The translations under genes were made by a program, and so were the position numbers. Positions 18,380 through 31,000 of a DNA stretch of 64,000 bases are shown piece after piece. The notes beneath the pieces were generated by a model, which did no database searches, was not told where the DNA came from, and saw nothing but the letters and a program-made list of their open reading frames with translations. The stretch comes from Bemisia tabaci (taxonomy: Eukaryota > Arthropoda > Insecta > Hemiptera > Aleyrodidae), in contig NC_092797.1 of assembly GCF_918797505.1 (NCBI RefSeq), positions 52,798,157 through 52,862,156 of the forward strand, read 5' to 3'. The stretch's first letter is position 1, and each line of letters starts with the position of its first letter.

Positions 18380-20488
18380 GACTAGAAAATCCCACTCAGC
18401 GGGTCAATTCCAAGCGAGCTTACTTGGTTTTGGCCCGATGGGTGAACTTTCGATTTTGACCCGAAAAATTTAGTCCATGGAACCCATGTCATTTTTCTCG
18501 ATTTTGGACTGAGAAAAAAATTTCGAGATTACAGTCGGATCCTACGTAGTTGGAGGCGTAGAGTCGATTCCGCACAGTTCCGACTCTCGACGAGACTTCC
18601 GAAGCCGAGAAACAGTCAAAATCTGGTCAAAAACGAGCTTTTCTGACCACTTTTTGACTCGTTCTCTAGAGCGTTTTAAGCGGATAGCTCTAAGCGAGGT
18701 ACTCGTGGAGCTTTTCCGACTAGAAAATCGCACTCAGCGGGTCAATTCCAAGCGAGCTTCCCTAGTTTCGGCCCGATCCGCGAACTTTCGCCTTTGACCC
18801 GAAAAATTTAGTCGATGTAACCCATATGTGGATTTTTCTCCTTTTTGGACTGAGAAAAAATTTCGAGATTTCAGTCGTATCCTACGAAGCTGGAGGCGTA
18901 GAATCGATTCCGCACGGTCTCGACTCACGGAGAGGCTTCCTGAGCCGAGAAACAGTCAAAATCTGGCCAATAACGAGCTTTTCAGACTAATTTTTGACTC
19001 CTCCTCTGGAGCGTTCTCAGCGGATAACTCGAAGCGAGGGACTCGCGGAGCTTTTCCGACTGGAAAATCGCACTCAGTGGGTCAATTCCAAGCGAGCTTG
19101 CTTGGTTTCAGCCATATTGACAAACTTTCAATTTTGACGGTAAAAAAATTCATGTAACCCCTGTCGGTTTTCCTCGATTTTAGACTGAGAAAAAATTTCG
19201 AGATTTCAGTTGGGTCCTAATTATTTGTAGGCGTAGAATCGATTCCGCACGGTCCCGTCTCTCGGCGAGACTTCCCGAGCCGAAAAACGTCAAAAACTGG
19301 TCAAAAACGATCTTTTTCAGATCAATTTTTGACTCTTTCTCTGGAGCATTTTCAGCGGATAGCTCGAAGCGCGGGACTCGCGGAGCTTTTCCGACTAAAA
19401 AATCGCACTCAGCGGGTCATTTCCAAGCGGCCTAACTTTCTTTCGGCTCGATCGGCGAACTTTCGATTTTGACGCTAAAAATTTAGTCCATGTAACCCAT
19501 ATCGACGGTGAAAGTCGGCAATCACATAACTCGTTTGCGGTGTCTGAAAATCTCCGCCTCTACGTCATTTTTTTAAAGGAGAACAAATTGATATTATTTC
19601 TTGAAGTTTTTGCAGAATTTTCTTCGCATTCAGAAGAAAAATCATGACAGTTTTAAAGAATTGCCGTTGAGTAGTTTTCCATTTAAAAAATAAAGTATGA
19701 CAGGAAGTCTGCGACGTCGCAAACCGAGTTATGTGATTGCCGACTTTCACCGTCGATATGTCAATTTTTCTCTTTTTTGGACTGAAAAAAAAATTCGAGA
19801 TTTCAGTCGCATACTAATTATTTGTAGGCGTAGAATCGATTCAGCACGGTCCCGTCTCTCGGCGATACTTCCCGAGCCGAGAAACAGTCAAAAACTGGTC
19901 AAAAACGAGCTTTTCAGACCAATTTTTGACTCTTGCTCTGGAGCGTTCTCAGCGGATAACTCGAAGCGAGGGACTCGCGGAGCTTTTCCGACTGGAAAAT
20001 CGCACTCAGTGGGTCAATTCCAAGCGAGCTTGCTTGGTTTCGGCCGTATTGACGAACTTTCAATTTTGACGCTAAAAATTTAGTTCATGTAACCCCTGTC
20101 GATTTTCCTCGATTTTGGACGGTGGGAAAAATCTCGAGATTTCAGTCGCTTCGTACGTAGTTGGGGGCGTAGTATAGATTCCGCACGGTCCCGACTCTCG
20201 GCGAGACTTCCTGAGCCGAGAAACGTCAAAAACTGGTCAACAAGGAGCTTTTCAGACCAATTTTTGACTCTTTCTCTGGAGCGTTTTTTGTGTATAGCTC
20301 GAAGCGAGAGACTCGCGGAGCTTTTCCGACTGGCAAATCGCACTCAGGGGGTCATTTCCAAGCGGCCTAGCTTGCTTTCGGCTCCATCGGCGAACTCTTA
20401 ATTTTGACGCTAAAAATTTAGTCCATGTAACGCATGTCGATTTTCCTCAATTTTGGACTGAGAAAAAAAAATCGAGATTTCAGTCGCA
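18380..20488 (+). repeat. About 340-bp satellite, second plus-oriented block (about 6 copies, one interrupted)
   Basis: The AAGCGAGCTT or AAGCGGCCTA marker recurs at 18411, 18749, 19092, 19428, 20022 and 20359 (spacings 338, 343, 336, 594, 337). The 594 spacing is one unit plus a 260-bp MITE. The block ends abruptly at about 20,488, where the GCGTGAAGTATCCCTG foldback begins. Confidence 0.88.
19498..19761. mobile_element. MITE of the CGACGGTGAAA family inserted in the satellite
   Basis: Long inverted ends: CGACGGTGAAAGTCGGCAAT on the left and the complement at 19,737-19,757. ATAT flanks it on both sides. The empty satellite site is visible at 18,821-18,850 (ACCCATATGTGGATTTTTCTC), proving insertion after the satellite formed. 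Confidence 0.85.
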
Positions 20489-21305
20489 TTGCGTGAAGTA
20501 TCCCTGTTAGGTTTGTATGCGCCAATACGCGTGTCGCGCTAGTCGTCCTCGCCCGCTGCGCGCTGAAGCGTGCCACGGCGCTTCAAGCAACTATTTCGCA
20601 ACGGAGGTATTGCACGGTATCATGCGAAATTGAAGGCGCGCCAACGTATCAAGAATGACAGCATCCTTTAAAAGTACGGAGCTTTTCTCCCAAAATAAAT
20701 CAAGATACTACGGCACAAAAAGAGAGCGGTAGTCCATAAATTAAGTAAGTCCTTACATCCGCATTTAAGAACATTTAGCATAATTTTGGATTTCATTAGA
20801 AAAAAAAAGTGACTCGATTTAGGCAGAAACATTCTTGATTATGCCGTCAAGAGGATTTTATTTTGAATGAAGAATATAATAGCTGAATGAAAGCGGGTTT
20901 CCGCTTGATGAGACTTTTCTTCTTATGTAAGCATCTTTTATTCTTCAAACAAGCATTATTCTCTTCATTGATTCATTTATGGTACACTTCTCGGCGGTAA
21001 ATTTAAGCATATTTCTGCTTGAATGAAATAAAATTTTCCTCTAATGAAGTTAAAAAATCATGCTAGACGTTTTTGAATATAGATACTAGGACATAGTAAT
21101 TTTTTCGACTACCGCTCTCTATTTGTCGTTGTAACTCGATGGAATTTGCGAGGAAACTTCGTGCTTTTGAAAGATGCCATCAATCATGATACGTTGGGGT
21201 GCCCTCGATCTCGAATGATGCTATGCAACACCCCCGTAACTCCGAGGCGGCATAGTTGCTCGAGGCGCCGCGGCACGCCGGCCGGCGCCGTCGCGAAGTT
21301 ATCGG
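20489..21305. mobile_element. Foldback element with arms of about 250 bp (GCGTGAAGTATCCCTG family)
   Basis: The left arm (20,490-20,750) and right arm (21,100-21,300) are imperfect inverted copies: GACAGCATCCTTTAAAAGTA against TTTTGAAAGATGCCATC, and AAAAAGAGAGCGGTAGTCC against GACTACCGCTCTCTATTTG. Between them is 350 bp of AT-rich DNA. Related segments: 37.70-38.16 kb and 63.7-64.0 kb. Confidence 0.65.
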
Positions 21306-24300
21306 AAACAGGAGAAATCTAGGAGCCTTTAGCTGAGGCAAATCAAAAGGTTTATCAGGTTCAGGTAGTGCAAGATGAGATATTCTTGAAAAATAATTAA
21401 CTCCTGTTGCACCAAAGCGGTGTAGAGAGTTTTAGTGAATTTTCCCACATGGAATTGACACTCCTCCATTTTTGTCAAAAATCTCAATTATATATTTTTT
21501 TCCGTTAGACGAAAAAAAAAAAAAAAAAAAAAAAAACGAACGATGAAAATGAAGGATTGTCGCTTGTATTTACATGTGGAATTATAATTTGGGTCTCAAT
21601 TGGTAAGTGGACCAAAACTCCCCTGCCGAAAAAAAGCGTGGACGTACACTACTGGAAAAAACAGGTGCGCGAATGAAAAATCGTTGCAAAAATGTCCTGT
21701 AACCGCAAATCTTGGATTTGCAAAACTGGAAATCATTGAAATTTTTTTTATCATTCTGCTGAAAACCTGGCGATTTCAATTTTTGGATGCAATCTCAGAG
21801 TTGAGGATGGTTGAATCAAATTTGACAAGTTAATATCAACAAAATTTGCTTTATTACAAATCATACTTTACACTATGTACAAACTTAATCATTTATGAAG
21901 AGCATTTGTTTGTGATGGCTTACACCAATATTTTTTTACGAACATTTGAAATTATGGGATGGATGTCGTCACATCCTGGATTGATATTTTCAAATGGTCA
22001 ACCATTGTGTTTTTACACTGATAAAAGGTACCTGCTGGCAAATCACACATAACATGATTCTCATGGCAAATGGTTTTTTTTTATTTAAGACATGTGATGA
22101 AAATTACTAAACACATTTTTCCAGTGAACTTTTTTTGTATCTGATAAACTGCGAACACCGTGTGAATTAAAAGTTCAGTAACAAAACTTCCATTTTTGTG
22201 AACAATAAGATACTTCTCGACATTTCGAAAAGGATTGGAGACTGCCGTCAGCTGTCCAATATACCCTGCTATTTGAACAGTTTTGCCCAACTTGTCTACC
22301 TGTTTTTCTTCTATATCGAAGGAGAAGCAAGCAAGTGATAGGCATGGCAATTTGGTGAAGATTTGTAGTATTCAAAACGTGAAAATTTCTGCGGCACAGT
22401 AATTCTTACATTAAAATCTAGGTTTGTGTGTGATCGGAACTGGAGTGAATTTTCCAATGGTTAAGGCTATGTTTCCCATCTGCTCTATGGATATTTCCTT
22501 TGTCACATAGAGAGGAAACCTGTGAGCCATTCAGCAACAGAGTCTAGTCAATTTTTTTTTATTGGTTTTTTACTAAAATCCAATAAGTTTTCTTTAAAAC
22601 TGACATCATTTTATTGTAAACCTGTTTTACGTCTTAATTTCATTTTTCCCTATTTTGGCTCTCAGAATAAGTGATTTCAAGTGTGCCTTTTACTCATCCA
22701 TTGAAAGCCATAATTACCTTAGGAATGATCACAAACTAGAGAAAGACATGAAATGATTTACCATTTTGTACACTAAGAAGCTATATTCATAACCAACCAA
22801 CTATACCTATTTCATATTTTATCATCATTGCATACCACTAGAGCGAGAGAAAATAAGGAAATGAGAGGCTCAAATTAAAATCAGAATTTCCAGGCATTCC
22901 TAGAATATTCTTGTTTTTCTTTAGATACTCTGCAGCAGTAGATTCACCTGTCAGTAGTTCCTGGAAAAAGTTTTTTGTCACCAATTTTATTTGATGCTCG
23001 TAAAATGGAACTTTGCGCTGAAGAAGTCATCGTATTTTTAAACCCCCAGGAGGAATCCTTATGTATTTAGGAAAGTAACTATACGAAAACAATATGATCT
23101 TATGTGCCATGCCTCTTTGATGGGATGGAGCGAATTTGATTCAGGGTACAGTCTAGTTTTTGAATTCCTTTTAGCTGTAGTCCATCTCAAACAGTCAAGT
23201 GCTTGAAACTTTGAAGTGATTGAAACTCTGTTTCTCCTCTATAATTACCTCTTCATAGTCGGATGAATATTTCATTTAAGTATCAAAATAAAATTTGATT
23301 CCAATTCCAAATTAAATATTTCTGTACACAGTTCTTATGACAATAACAAAATAAAAGGGGCATGTAGACTAGAGAAATAAATATAATTTAATTGACCGCT
23401 TATTCTGACAGTTTAAGCAGTTTGGTATCATTGCGCAAAATCGCTCATCATGTGTGCAGCAGGATAGAAAGTAAGTCTGTGATTTAATTGCCAGTGCATC
23501 TTGATTCCCCATATTCCAATTTGAGGAGTTGATTGATACTTCATAGAAGGCTAAAGACTTGCCTGTGCCGCCGTTTATTAGTCGCTTTTCTACAACCGTT
23601 TCATTCCCCCATACAGCTAGGTACTCTTCATTTGGTCACTATCCATTAAAGCTCTCAACAACAAAATAAAACAAAACGGAAAACGAAGAAAAAACAGAAA
23701 GAAAGACAACCCAGTAATGGTTTAATGGTCACAAGCCAACGCTTTTGGCAATAATGGATTTTGCGTTTAAAAGCCGTTCATTTCATAAATCATCTAAAAT
23801 GAAATAAATAAGTTACCTTCACAAATAACTACTAAATTTTGTGTCAAAACATTGGATCCTGATCCGTCGAAATACAAGAGAATCTCAGGCAGTCAGAGGA
23901 GTCAAGAGTCACTTACAGGACCAATAACAAAAGAAGATTTTCGTAAATTATGTATGCCTAAAACAGGAAAAAATAACTATCTGCTTTTTGTATTTAAGGA
24001 CTGTGCGTGTATCCACGTAAAAGAGCCTCTTAAATAAATGTTGTTTCTAGATGCGACCTAATTACAATTTTAGTTACTTTTGTAACAAAACAAAACAAAA
24101 CAAAACAAAAAAAAGGAAACAACTATGAAAGTGACCCTCAGCTATAAATCACGTCTAAGTCTAAAATGACATCGACAAGCACAATGAAAACCTTCATTCA
24201 TTCCTGGTCTACATGATATGAGGAAGAAAATTCTTCTTACAGATTGGCTCAGACTTACTTCACAAAAATTTATCGATGTACTTCAATTGGTAACAATCTA

Positions 24301-24720
24301 GTCAAACGTTATGGTTAGAATCTAGTTTGAAATATAAATGGAAGCTGTACCAAGTGAGTGAAATCTTGTCTGAATTCATCTGGAGCCAGTAGAATTGAGA
24401 ACATTTTGAAGGCATTTTACTTAATCAGATGGCAAGTATCAGTTAGGAGATAACATCCCAGAATCTTTAAATTTCAAAGGTATAAAAGGCTGATTTCAAT
24501 TTATTTTACTTCGAGTGAATTAAAAATACTTATCAAAAATTAGAAAATTAGTAACCTTCCCTAATTCTATGTTAAAGAAAAATGAACACTCTTATTTACC
24601 ATTCAGAAAAAGGTTGAGCGGTAAGAAGAGAGACCCATTAAGTAATACTTACTACATAACTATAATTTTACGGTTTTCTTTTGGTCTTTTAAGAATTCAT
24701 CTTAGGAATAAATGCAAAAG
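21306..24720. other. Intergenic AT-rich DNA
   Basis: About 3.4 kb between the foldback and the CNG 3' end. It contains a poly-A run at about 21,511-21,536 and an AAAAC microsatellite at about 24,086-24,112. I recognise no exon or known element. Part may be CNG 3'UTR. Confidence 0.45.
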
Positions 24721-24726
24721 TTTATT
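24721..24726 (-). promoter_or_regulatory. Candidate CNG poly(A) signal
   Basis: AATAAA on the minus strand, 130 bp beyond the CNG stop codon. Others occur farther downstream, so this is only the nearest candidate. Confidence 0.3.
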
Positions 24727-24854
24727 TCACTCGAATTAGTTTGGAATAGAAATAATTTGGCTATGGTTTAAAAAGAATACTCGATAAAAACAGAAGAGTG
24801 TATTTTGAAAATGAACGCGATTGGGTAGAGGATAATAGTCGAGTTGTGTAATTG

Positions 24855-25093
24855 TTAAATAATTGATTCTCTATTGTTCTCTTCGCCGCTGCTGTCAGCA
24901 CTACTTGCTCCGCAAATCTGCATCTCGATTTCAGCAAGTCGGTGCTCCACTTCCCACTGTTGCTGATTCAGTTTTTCATTCAGGGTCGCATTCTCTGACT
25001 CCAGGGTCACCAACCGTTCCCGCAGTCTCTTGATCTCCGCTATGAACTCTTCCTTGTGCAAAGGCTCTTCTTTGCTTTTAACTACATACTCAC
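24855..25093 (-). CDS. Cngl: CNG terminal exon: coiled coil and stop
   Basis: Acceptor TCTGTTGCAG. It encodes [20 protein letters not shown], then [20 protein letters not shown], then a heptad-like coil to [20 protein letters not shown] and a stop at 24855-24857. A C-terminal coiled coil is the usual CNG subunit-assembly region. Confidence 0.88.
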
Positions 25094-28000
25094 CTGCAAC
25101 AGAACGTTATCCTCAATTTAAAACAAAGCTCCAAAACTCGCTCACTGAAAAAAGTGTTTAAGGATAGAGCGCATGGCAGCAGTTTTTGAAAAAATTCAGA
25201 AATTAATGATTCCAAGAAAAACTAGTCTGAATGCATAGTCTCTTAGAAATTTGACCCCAAATTCCAATTTTCAAGCATTAAAAAGTCAGTTGTAACTTTC
25301 TCTCTGCCATAAAGATCCATGTGATTTCGACACTTCAAACCCGTATTTCTCGAGACAGCAAAACCTGCACTTATGCGCTTTGCCCTCCAAGCCCATCAAG
25401 AAATCTCTTTTGATCCCTCCCCCCCCCCCCCCGTTAAAAAAATTATACCTTAAAAGGTTTTGAGAAATTATTTATTAATCTAATGGGAGTTCTCTGATTC
25501 TTCGACATTTAGACATTATTTTCAATTTCAATGAAGTTTTTTTTGTCAAGTGAAAATTGTCAAGAACGCCGAACCGTTTTAATCGAAAAGAACTTCCGAT
25601 AAAAAAATGCTTTTCATTGAAGTCAGTACAAATTATTTTAGGCGAGAAGTAATTGTTAAACCACAATAAAATTCTTCTTTTGAATTGAGTACGCCCCTTG
25701 ATGATATTTTTCAGTGCTGCTTATTCGCGCCTTCCGTTTTTGCGTATGCAATCTGGACAACTACAAAGCACGAATAGCTGTAGGGGGTGCAGGCGCTTTC
25801 CTCTGGCGTTGGATGTCACGTTGATGGAGTTCATCCGTCTACCAAGATCGCACCTCATGGTCCAGCGAGAAGAATTAACTTCCAAGTCTCACCTGCGGGC
25901 TCATTGTTGGAACTTACGTCATCTCAACAAGAGATCAAAACTCGATCCATTTTATGGTGCAGCGGGTCGATTGTTGAATCGTTATCGAATGACCTTGATC
26001 GATATATAGCATTGTGAAGATAGGGAGTTATCGATCGACTTCATTCGATAAACAATTCAACAATCAGGGCGCAGATCGGGTTAAAAATCGACAGGATTTG
26101 CATGGAATAAAATTTCCTGTTCAAAATCGAAGACTGAAGTTATCTCAGCTCTGAAAAGATGTGTTGCTATGGATGTTGTTACACCTACCTACGTAGGAGG
26201 ATTTGGGAGGTAATAGAGGTTTGGTGGCTGGTTGGTCTTGATGGTCGGATGAGTGAACACTAGAGAGGATCGACAAAGGGGACTCCGTTGTCGCTGCTGT
26301 TGCACCCGTATTTGACCTGAAACGCAAACGTATTTCCAGCTGAAATTCACCGTAAAATGGACGGGAAAAAAAGTTTGGTCAAGCACGCCCTGGAAATCTG
26401 CCGATCTAATCGGTTCATGTTTAACCGCACTTTCGGCTCTAGGAGCCATACCCTCGGCTCATGCGACGGAGTTATGTCTAAAACTATAGACATAGCTGAG
26501 TTCCATGATATCCGAGGTCACGGTTTCTAGAACCTAGAGTGAGGTTGCCAGGAACCGAAAAGTGCTGCCGAAATGCGACACTTTACTTTCCGTACATGTG
26601 ATCCAACTCTTTTCTCGAAATGTACCTAGACTGTATTCAATAGCAAAGTTGGTAAAACGCATTTAAAATCATGAAAATTGGCCCAACTAAAATGTAAAAC
26701 GAATATTAAAGATCGATATTATTTTAAATGAGCAGAAACCAGTTTTCTGTGATCGTAAATTTTTCAGTAAGATTGAAGAATCTATCCTTAAAAATCTTCT
26801 GATGGATCCATTTCTCCGTAGAAAATCACACATCCGTTGGTGACAAGTCGTGCTACTGTTATTAGGACTTCATTTTGCAATTAGGAGTTACAATCTCAGG
26901 CTCGGTTTAAGTTTAAAGTATGTGCCATTTTCTTTCCTATGCACGTACGTGTTATTACGGATGAGCCATAAATTGTAGTTCTTAATGGCAAAATAAAGTC
27001 CATTAGGGATCACTTCTCTAAAATTAACTTACTAGAGGCCGAACCATTTATCTACATTTCGATTTGCAAGGTTTTTATAAATTGTGATAATTTGAACAGA
27101 AAAATTTTATCTTTTTTAAAATTTTAACAATGTTATTTTAATATATTTTACATAGTTTTCTCACGGACAGTATTCTTTTTCATTTTCCGTGGAATAATAA
27201 AAAATAATGGCTCCCGATTACAAAATGAAGTTCCTTTTATTTCTTACTTTCGGGTATCATTGCTAAGTCACCAATGATAAACTTTTTTCTCAATTTTTCC
27301 TTAGGGCATCAGTTATTCAGGTGTAAGAATAAAGGACAACTCAAAGGAAAATCCGGTAAAAAGTTTAAAAATAGTGTGTTAGAATGAAGTGCAATTTCAC
27401 CACATTTTGCTATTTGGTACTAAAATTCCTGGCTCAGTTTAGAAAGAACACATGTGCCATCAATGCCCGTGTGCACATACGTATTTTTTATAGATGAGCC
27501 AGAAATGGTGGTTCCTAATTGGAAAAAGTGGTCCAACATGTCGAATCATGATGTAAATTTATGAGGAAATCGACTGGACTACATTTCCGATTTCAGAACT
27601 ACAATTTCTGGCTCAGCTTAGAAACAATGTAGGTATGCACCATTAATTTCCCTATGCACATGAGTGTTTTTACGGATGAGCCAGAAATTGCAGTTCCTAA
27701 TTGCGAAATGTAGTCCAAATATTGGAACCATAATTTCCGGCTTAGTTTAGAAACAACGTATGTACCAATAGTTTCCCTATGTACATGAGTGTTTGTACGG
27801 ATGAACCAGAAATTGTAGTTCCAGAATTGGATGGAGGAACCAGCGCGATTACAGTGCTTTCAAAATCGTGCAACTTCTCCTCCTCTTTTAAACATATTTA
27901 GTATAAGTACAGTATGACAATTTACAGGATTATTTTCCTTTAAAATAACCCGAAGCTATTTGCTACTGTGGGAGATTCTTTAGATAATTATGAAGAAGTA

Positions 28001-31000
28001 AGATTTTGACAAGACTGTAATGGCGGTGGTTCCTTTTTGGCTGAATGGGATCCCATCTGAAAATGGATTGCATTTTGCAAACAGGAACTAGGAGCATTCC
28101 AAAGTCGCTAAGATTGTGCAACTTTCTTCACTCTGCAAATATAAACAGATCGTCGGTACCAGCTTTATCTTTACTCTCAATAATCTATGAATTCAAGACG
28201 AAAAGCACCTTTGTAAATCTGATTTTTTTCATTATTTTAGTAATTTTATTGCAAGGCATGTATGTTGCAGAATCCCAGCAACTTTGGAATGGACCACTAG
28301 ACAAGGTACAAATTAAAGGATTCTGATACATGTTTCTAAACCAGAATTTCACGCAGAGCACGATTCGCGCAATGAAAATGACTGAAACCAACTCAACTAA
28401 CGGAGATATTAACCTTTTTATTTCACATTGGTTACAAGGAATTTGAACTGCCCGCTCACAAGAAACTCAAAGCTCTACGTGAGTCAAATCGCGCACTATA
28501 CCGGTTTCAGCAATCTTCTCAATAAAGCAATGTTCATTTCCCACCATGCGTTTTATCAAACTGTAAGAAATTTGCTGTAGCTGAGCCAAAGCGTCAAGAT
28601 TGAGGTTGCCAGATTTTTATATCGCAGAGACTGTCATGATAATGTTTAGCGCGCGATGTGAATCACGTAGAGCATTGAGTTTTCATGAGCGGGTGGTTTG
28701 AATTCACGCATCAAGAATCATGAAATATCCGTGTAAGGAGTTAATTGCGGTAATTTTTTCTGTGCGCATCGTGTTTTACGTGAAATTTTAGTTACGACGC
28801 ATGTATCAGAATGCTGAAATTGGTGCCTTGTCTAGTGGTCCATGCTCTTGGTTCCTTCTTGGTGAATGGTAGAGTCCCTTTATACCCAGAGTTAAGACAA
28901 CTCGATTATCAGCTGACTGGCAGCCGGCCTTGGCTGGCCATGGAGGCCGAAACGAGTGCACCGTAACGAACGATATTGAGGGATAAGGATCAGGAATCCT
29001 GCGATGTCTGTCACACAAAAACAACAACATCATCAAATTGATCAATTAAAATGAGAATGAGATTGGTTTGTGAATAATTTCTTAATCTATTTTCATTTTG
29101 GACCGATGGAAATAACAACTTACTCTTGATAAACCACAATTAGGTAGTATTTTCATTATTCTTGTTCACATTCGAGGTACCGCCATCTTGGTGCACTCGT
29201 TTCGGCCTCCATGAGCGAGAACCAATCAGAATTGGATTTTTTTTTAGGCCACTTCCAGCCCAACCAAGAGTGAGTTGTCTTAACTCTGGGTATAAAGGGA
29301 CTCTAGGTGAATGGGATCCCATGGGAAAATGGGGTGGAGCTGGAGAGAAATGTTTTCGTGGGGCGAGAACTGTGGTGGTGGGGTACCTGCAGGTGGGGCT
29401 CGGGGCCGGGCTGAACCCAGAGTTGGCGTAGTGAGAGGTCATGACGCCTTTGAGCAAAGGTTCAACCGAGACCGGTGAGACCCACATGTCCTCCAGCGGG
29501 ACCCGCCCGCGCGTCTCCAGGAGCCCGGGCGTCGACTGACTCCGACCCATCGCCGCTGTTGTAATAAAAAGATCTAGTTAGGAGGAAAACGGGAACAGAG
29601 AGAAACAACACGAGTCAGTCAGGTTCGCCCAAGGATCCACACTCAACAACACCCAACACCAAAACACAGCGTGCAAACGTCCACAGAACGTGCCGTCAAC
29701 CTTACTCACCTCGCCAAGATATCCAAATCTTCCGTCATTCTCAAGCGCATTCAGCTATTTTCCAACATCGGGTTTCCTCTATTTGAACCTATGTCAACTA
29801 ATCGCTTCTCGTCGGAGCACCTGGCCCCTTCAATAATCGGTACATTTCATAGAGTACGTAGAGTCGTAATGTAAGTGGGTGAGCTGGCGCCACTTTTAAG
29901 CATTTTTCAGGTCGTCACCTTCCAGGCAAAGTGTCACAAACGCCATGCGACGTTTAAAAATTTCCGCCGCCATTTTATTTCTTTACTGAGAAATTGTTGG
30001 TTGAATCTGTTTGGAAATTTCACTAAATTTTATCGGCGGCACAAAGAAAATTCAGTAAAATTTTCGGACAGCTTCGTTGAACAATTTCTCTGTAAAAAAA
30101 TAAAATGGCGGCGGAAATTTTTAAACGTCGCATGGCGCTTGTGATACTTTGCCTGGAAGGTGACGAGGTCCCGAATTCCGAGACTCCTGAGTGACGCCGG
30201 GTCACTTTTTCGATACATAATCGATTGTTTGCGATACACGGGTACCCGGCCATCCGATGTAAACAAAGAAGAAAGGGATCACCACGTATTCCACACCGCC
30301 ATTTTGGATCGAACATGTATCGAAAAAGTGACCCGAACTCGGCGCACACTGGGCTCGGAACTCGTCGAGCAGAACATGGCGCCAGCTCTCCCATTTACAT
30401 TACGACTCTATGTAGGTACTCTATGGTACATTTCCATAGGTTTATACGTAGAAAAACAATGTTGCCAATTCGATGGATCCGCCAATGTCTCCAGCACCTG
30501 CAGCCTTTCCATAACTTCTTCCTTTCCCAATTTCCGCACTTTCCTCTTGCTTTCATTTAATATTTTGGCTTTTCCCTGACTTACCCCGATCCTCGAAAAA
30601 AACCTCTCACTCAAACTCAAACTTAAAAAAAAAGACATGAATGCATTGATGATTAGATGCGCATATGAGGCATACTTTCAGCTTTAATTTTAGCCCAAGT
30701 TTTAAAAATCGGATGAACAGGACGCGCAGGAGGTCATTTCTCCCGCTCTCCCGCGCCGCCTTCGATGCGTTTCCCGCCACCTCCAGGCGCGCGATAAGGC
30801 AGCTTTTTCGGAGCCCACTTGGCACGAATTTTTTTTAATTCAATAATTTATGAAAGATTTACAGTGGTCTTGAAGCAAATAAAATATGCTACAAAAATTT
30901 ACCCAAAAATTGTTTGCAGAAGGTGAGTCTATGGTGCGTGTAGACTTAAAATTGCGGAAAATCAAAATCTTGGCTTATCCTAATTTCGAGACACCGCAAT

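Noticed and set aside
11759..20083. Many 60-128 codon open frames with shared motifs such as RLPEPRNSQKLVKNELF
   Set aside because: They are translations of successive 340-bp satellite copies in both orientations. Unit lengths vary out of frame and there is no start or splice context, so they are by-products of the repeat.
29140..29386. Treating the whole 136-codon minus-strand frame as one CNG exon
   Set aside because: The TGCAG/GTACCC donor at 29,386 gives the phase needed by the next exon, and the rest of the frame runs into a transposon; kept only as a possible isoform.
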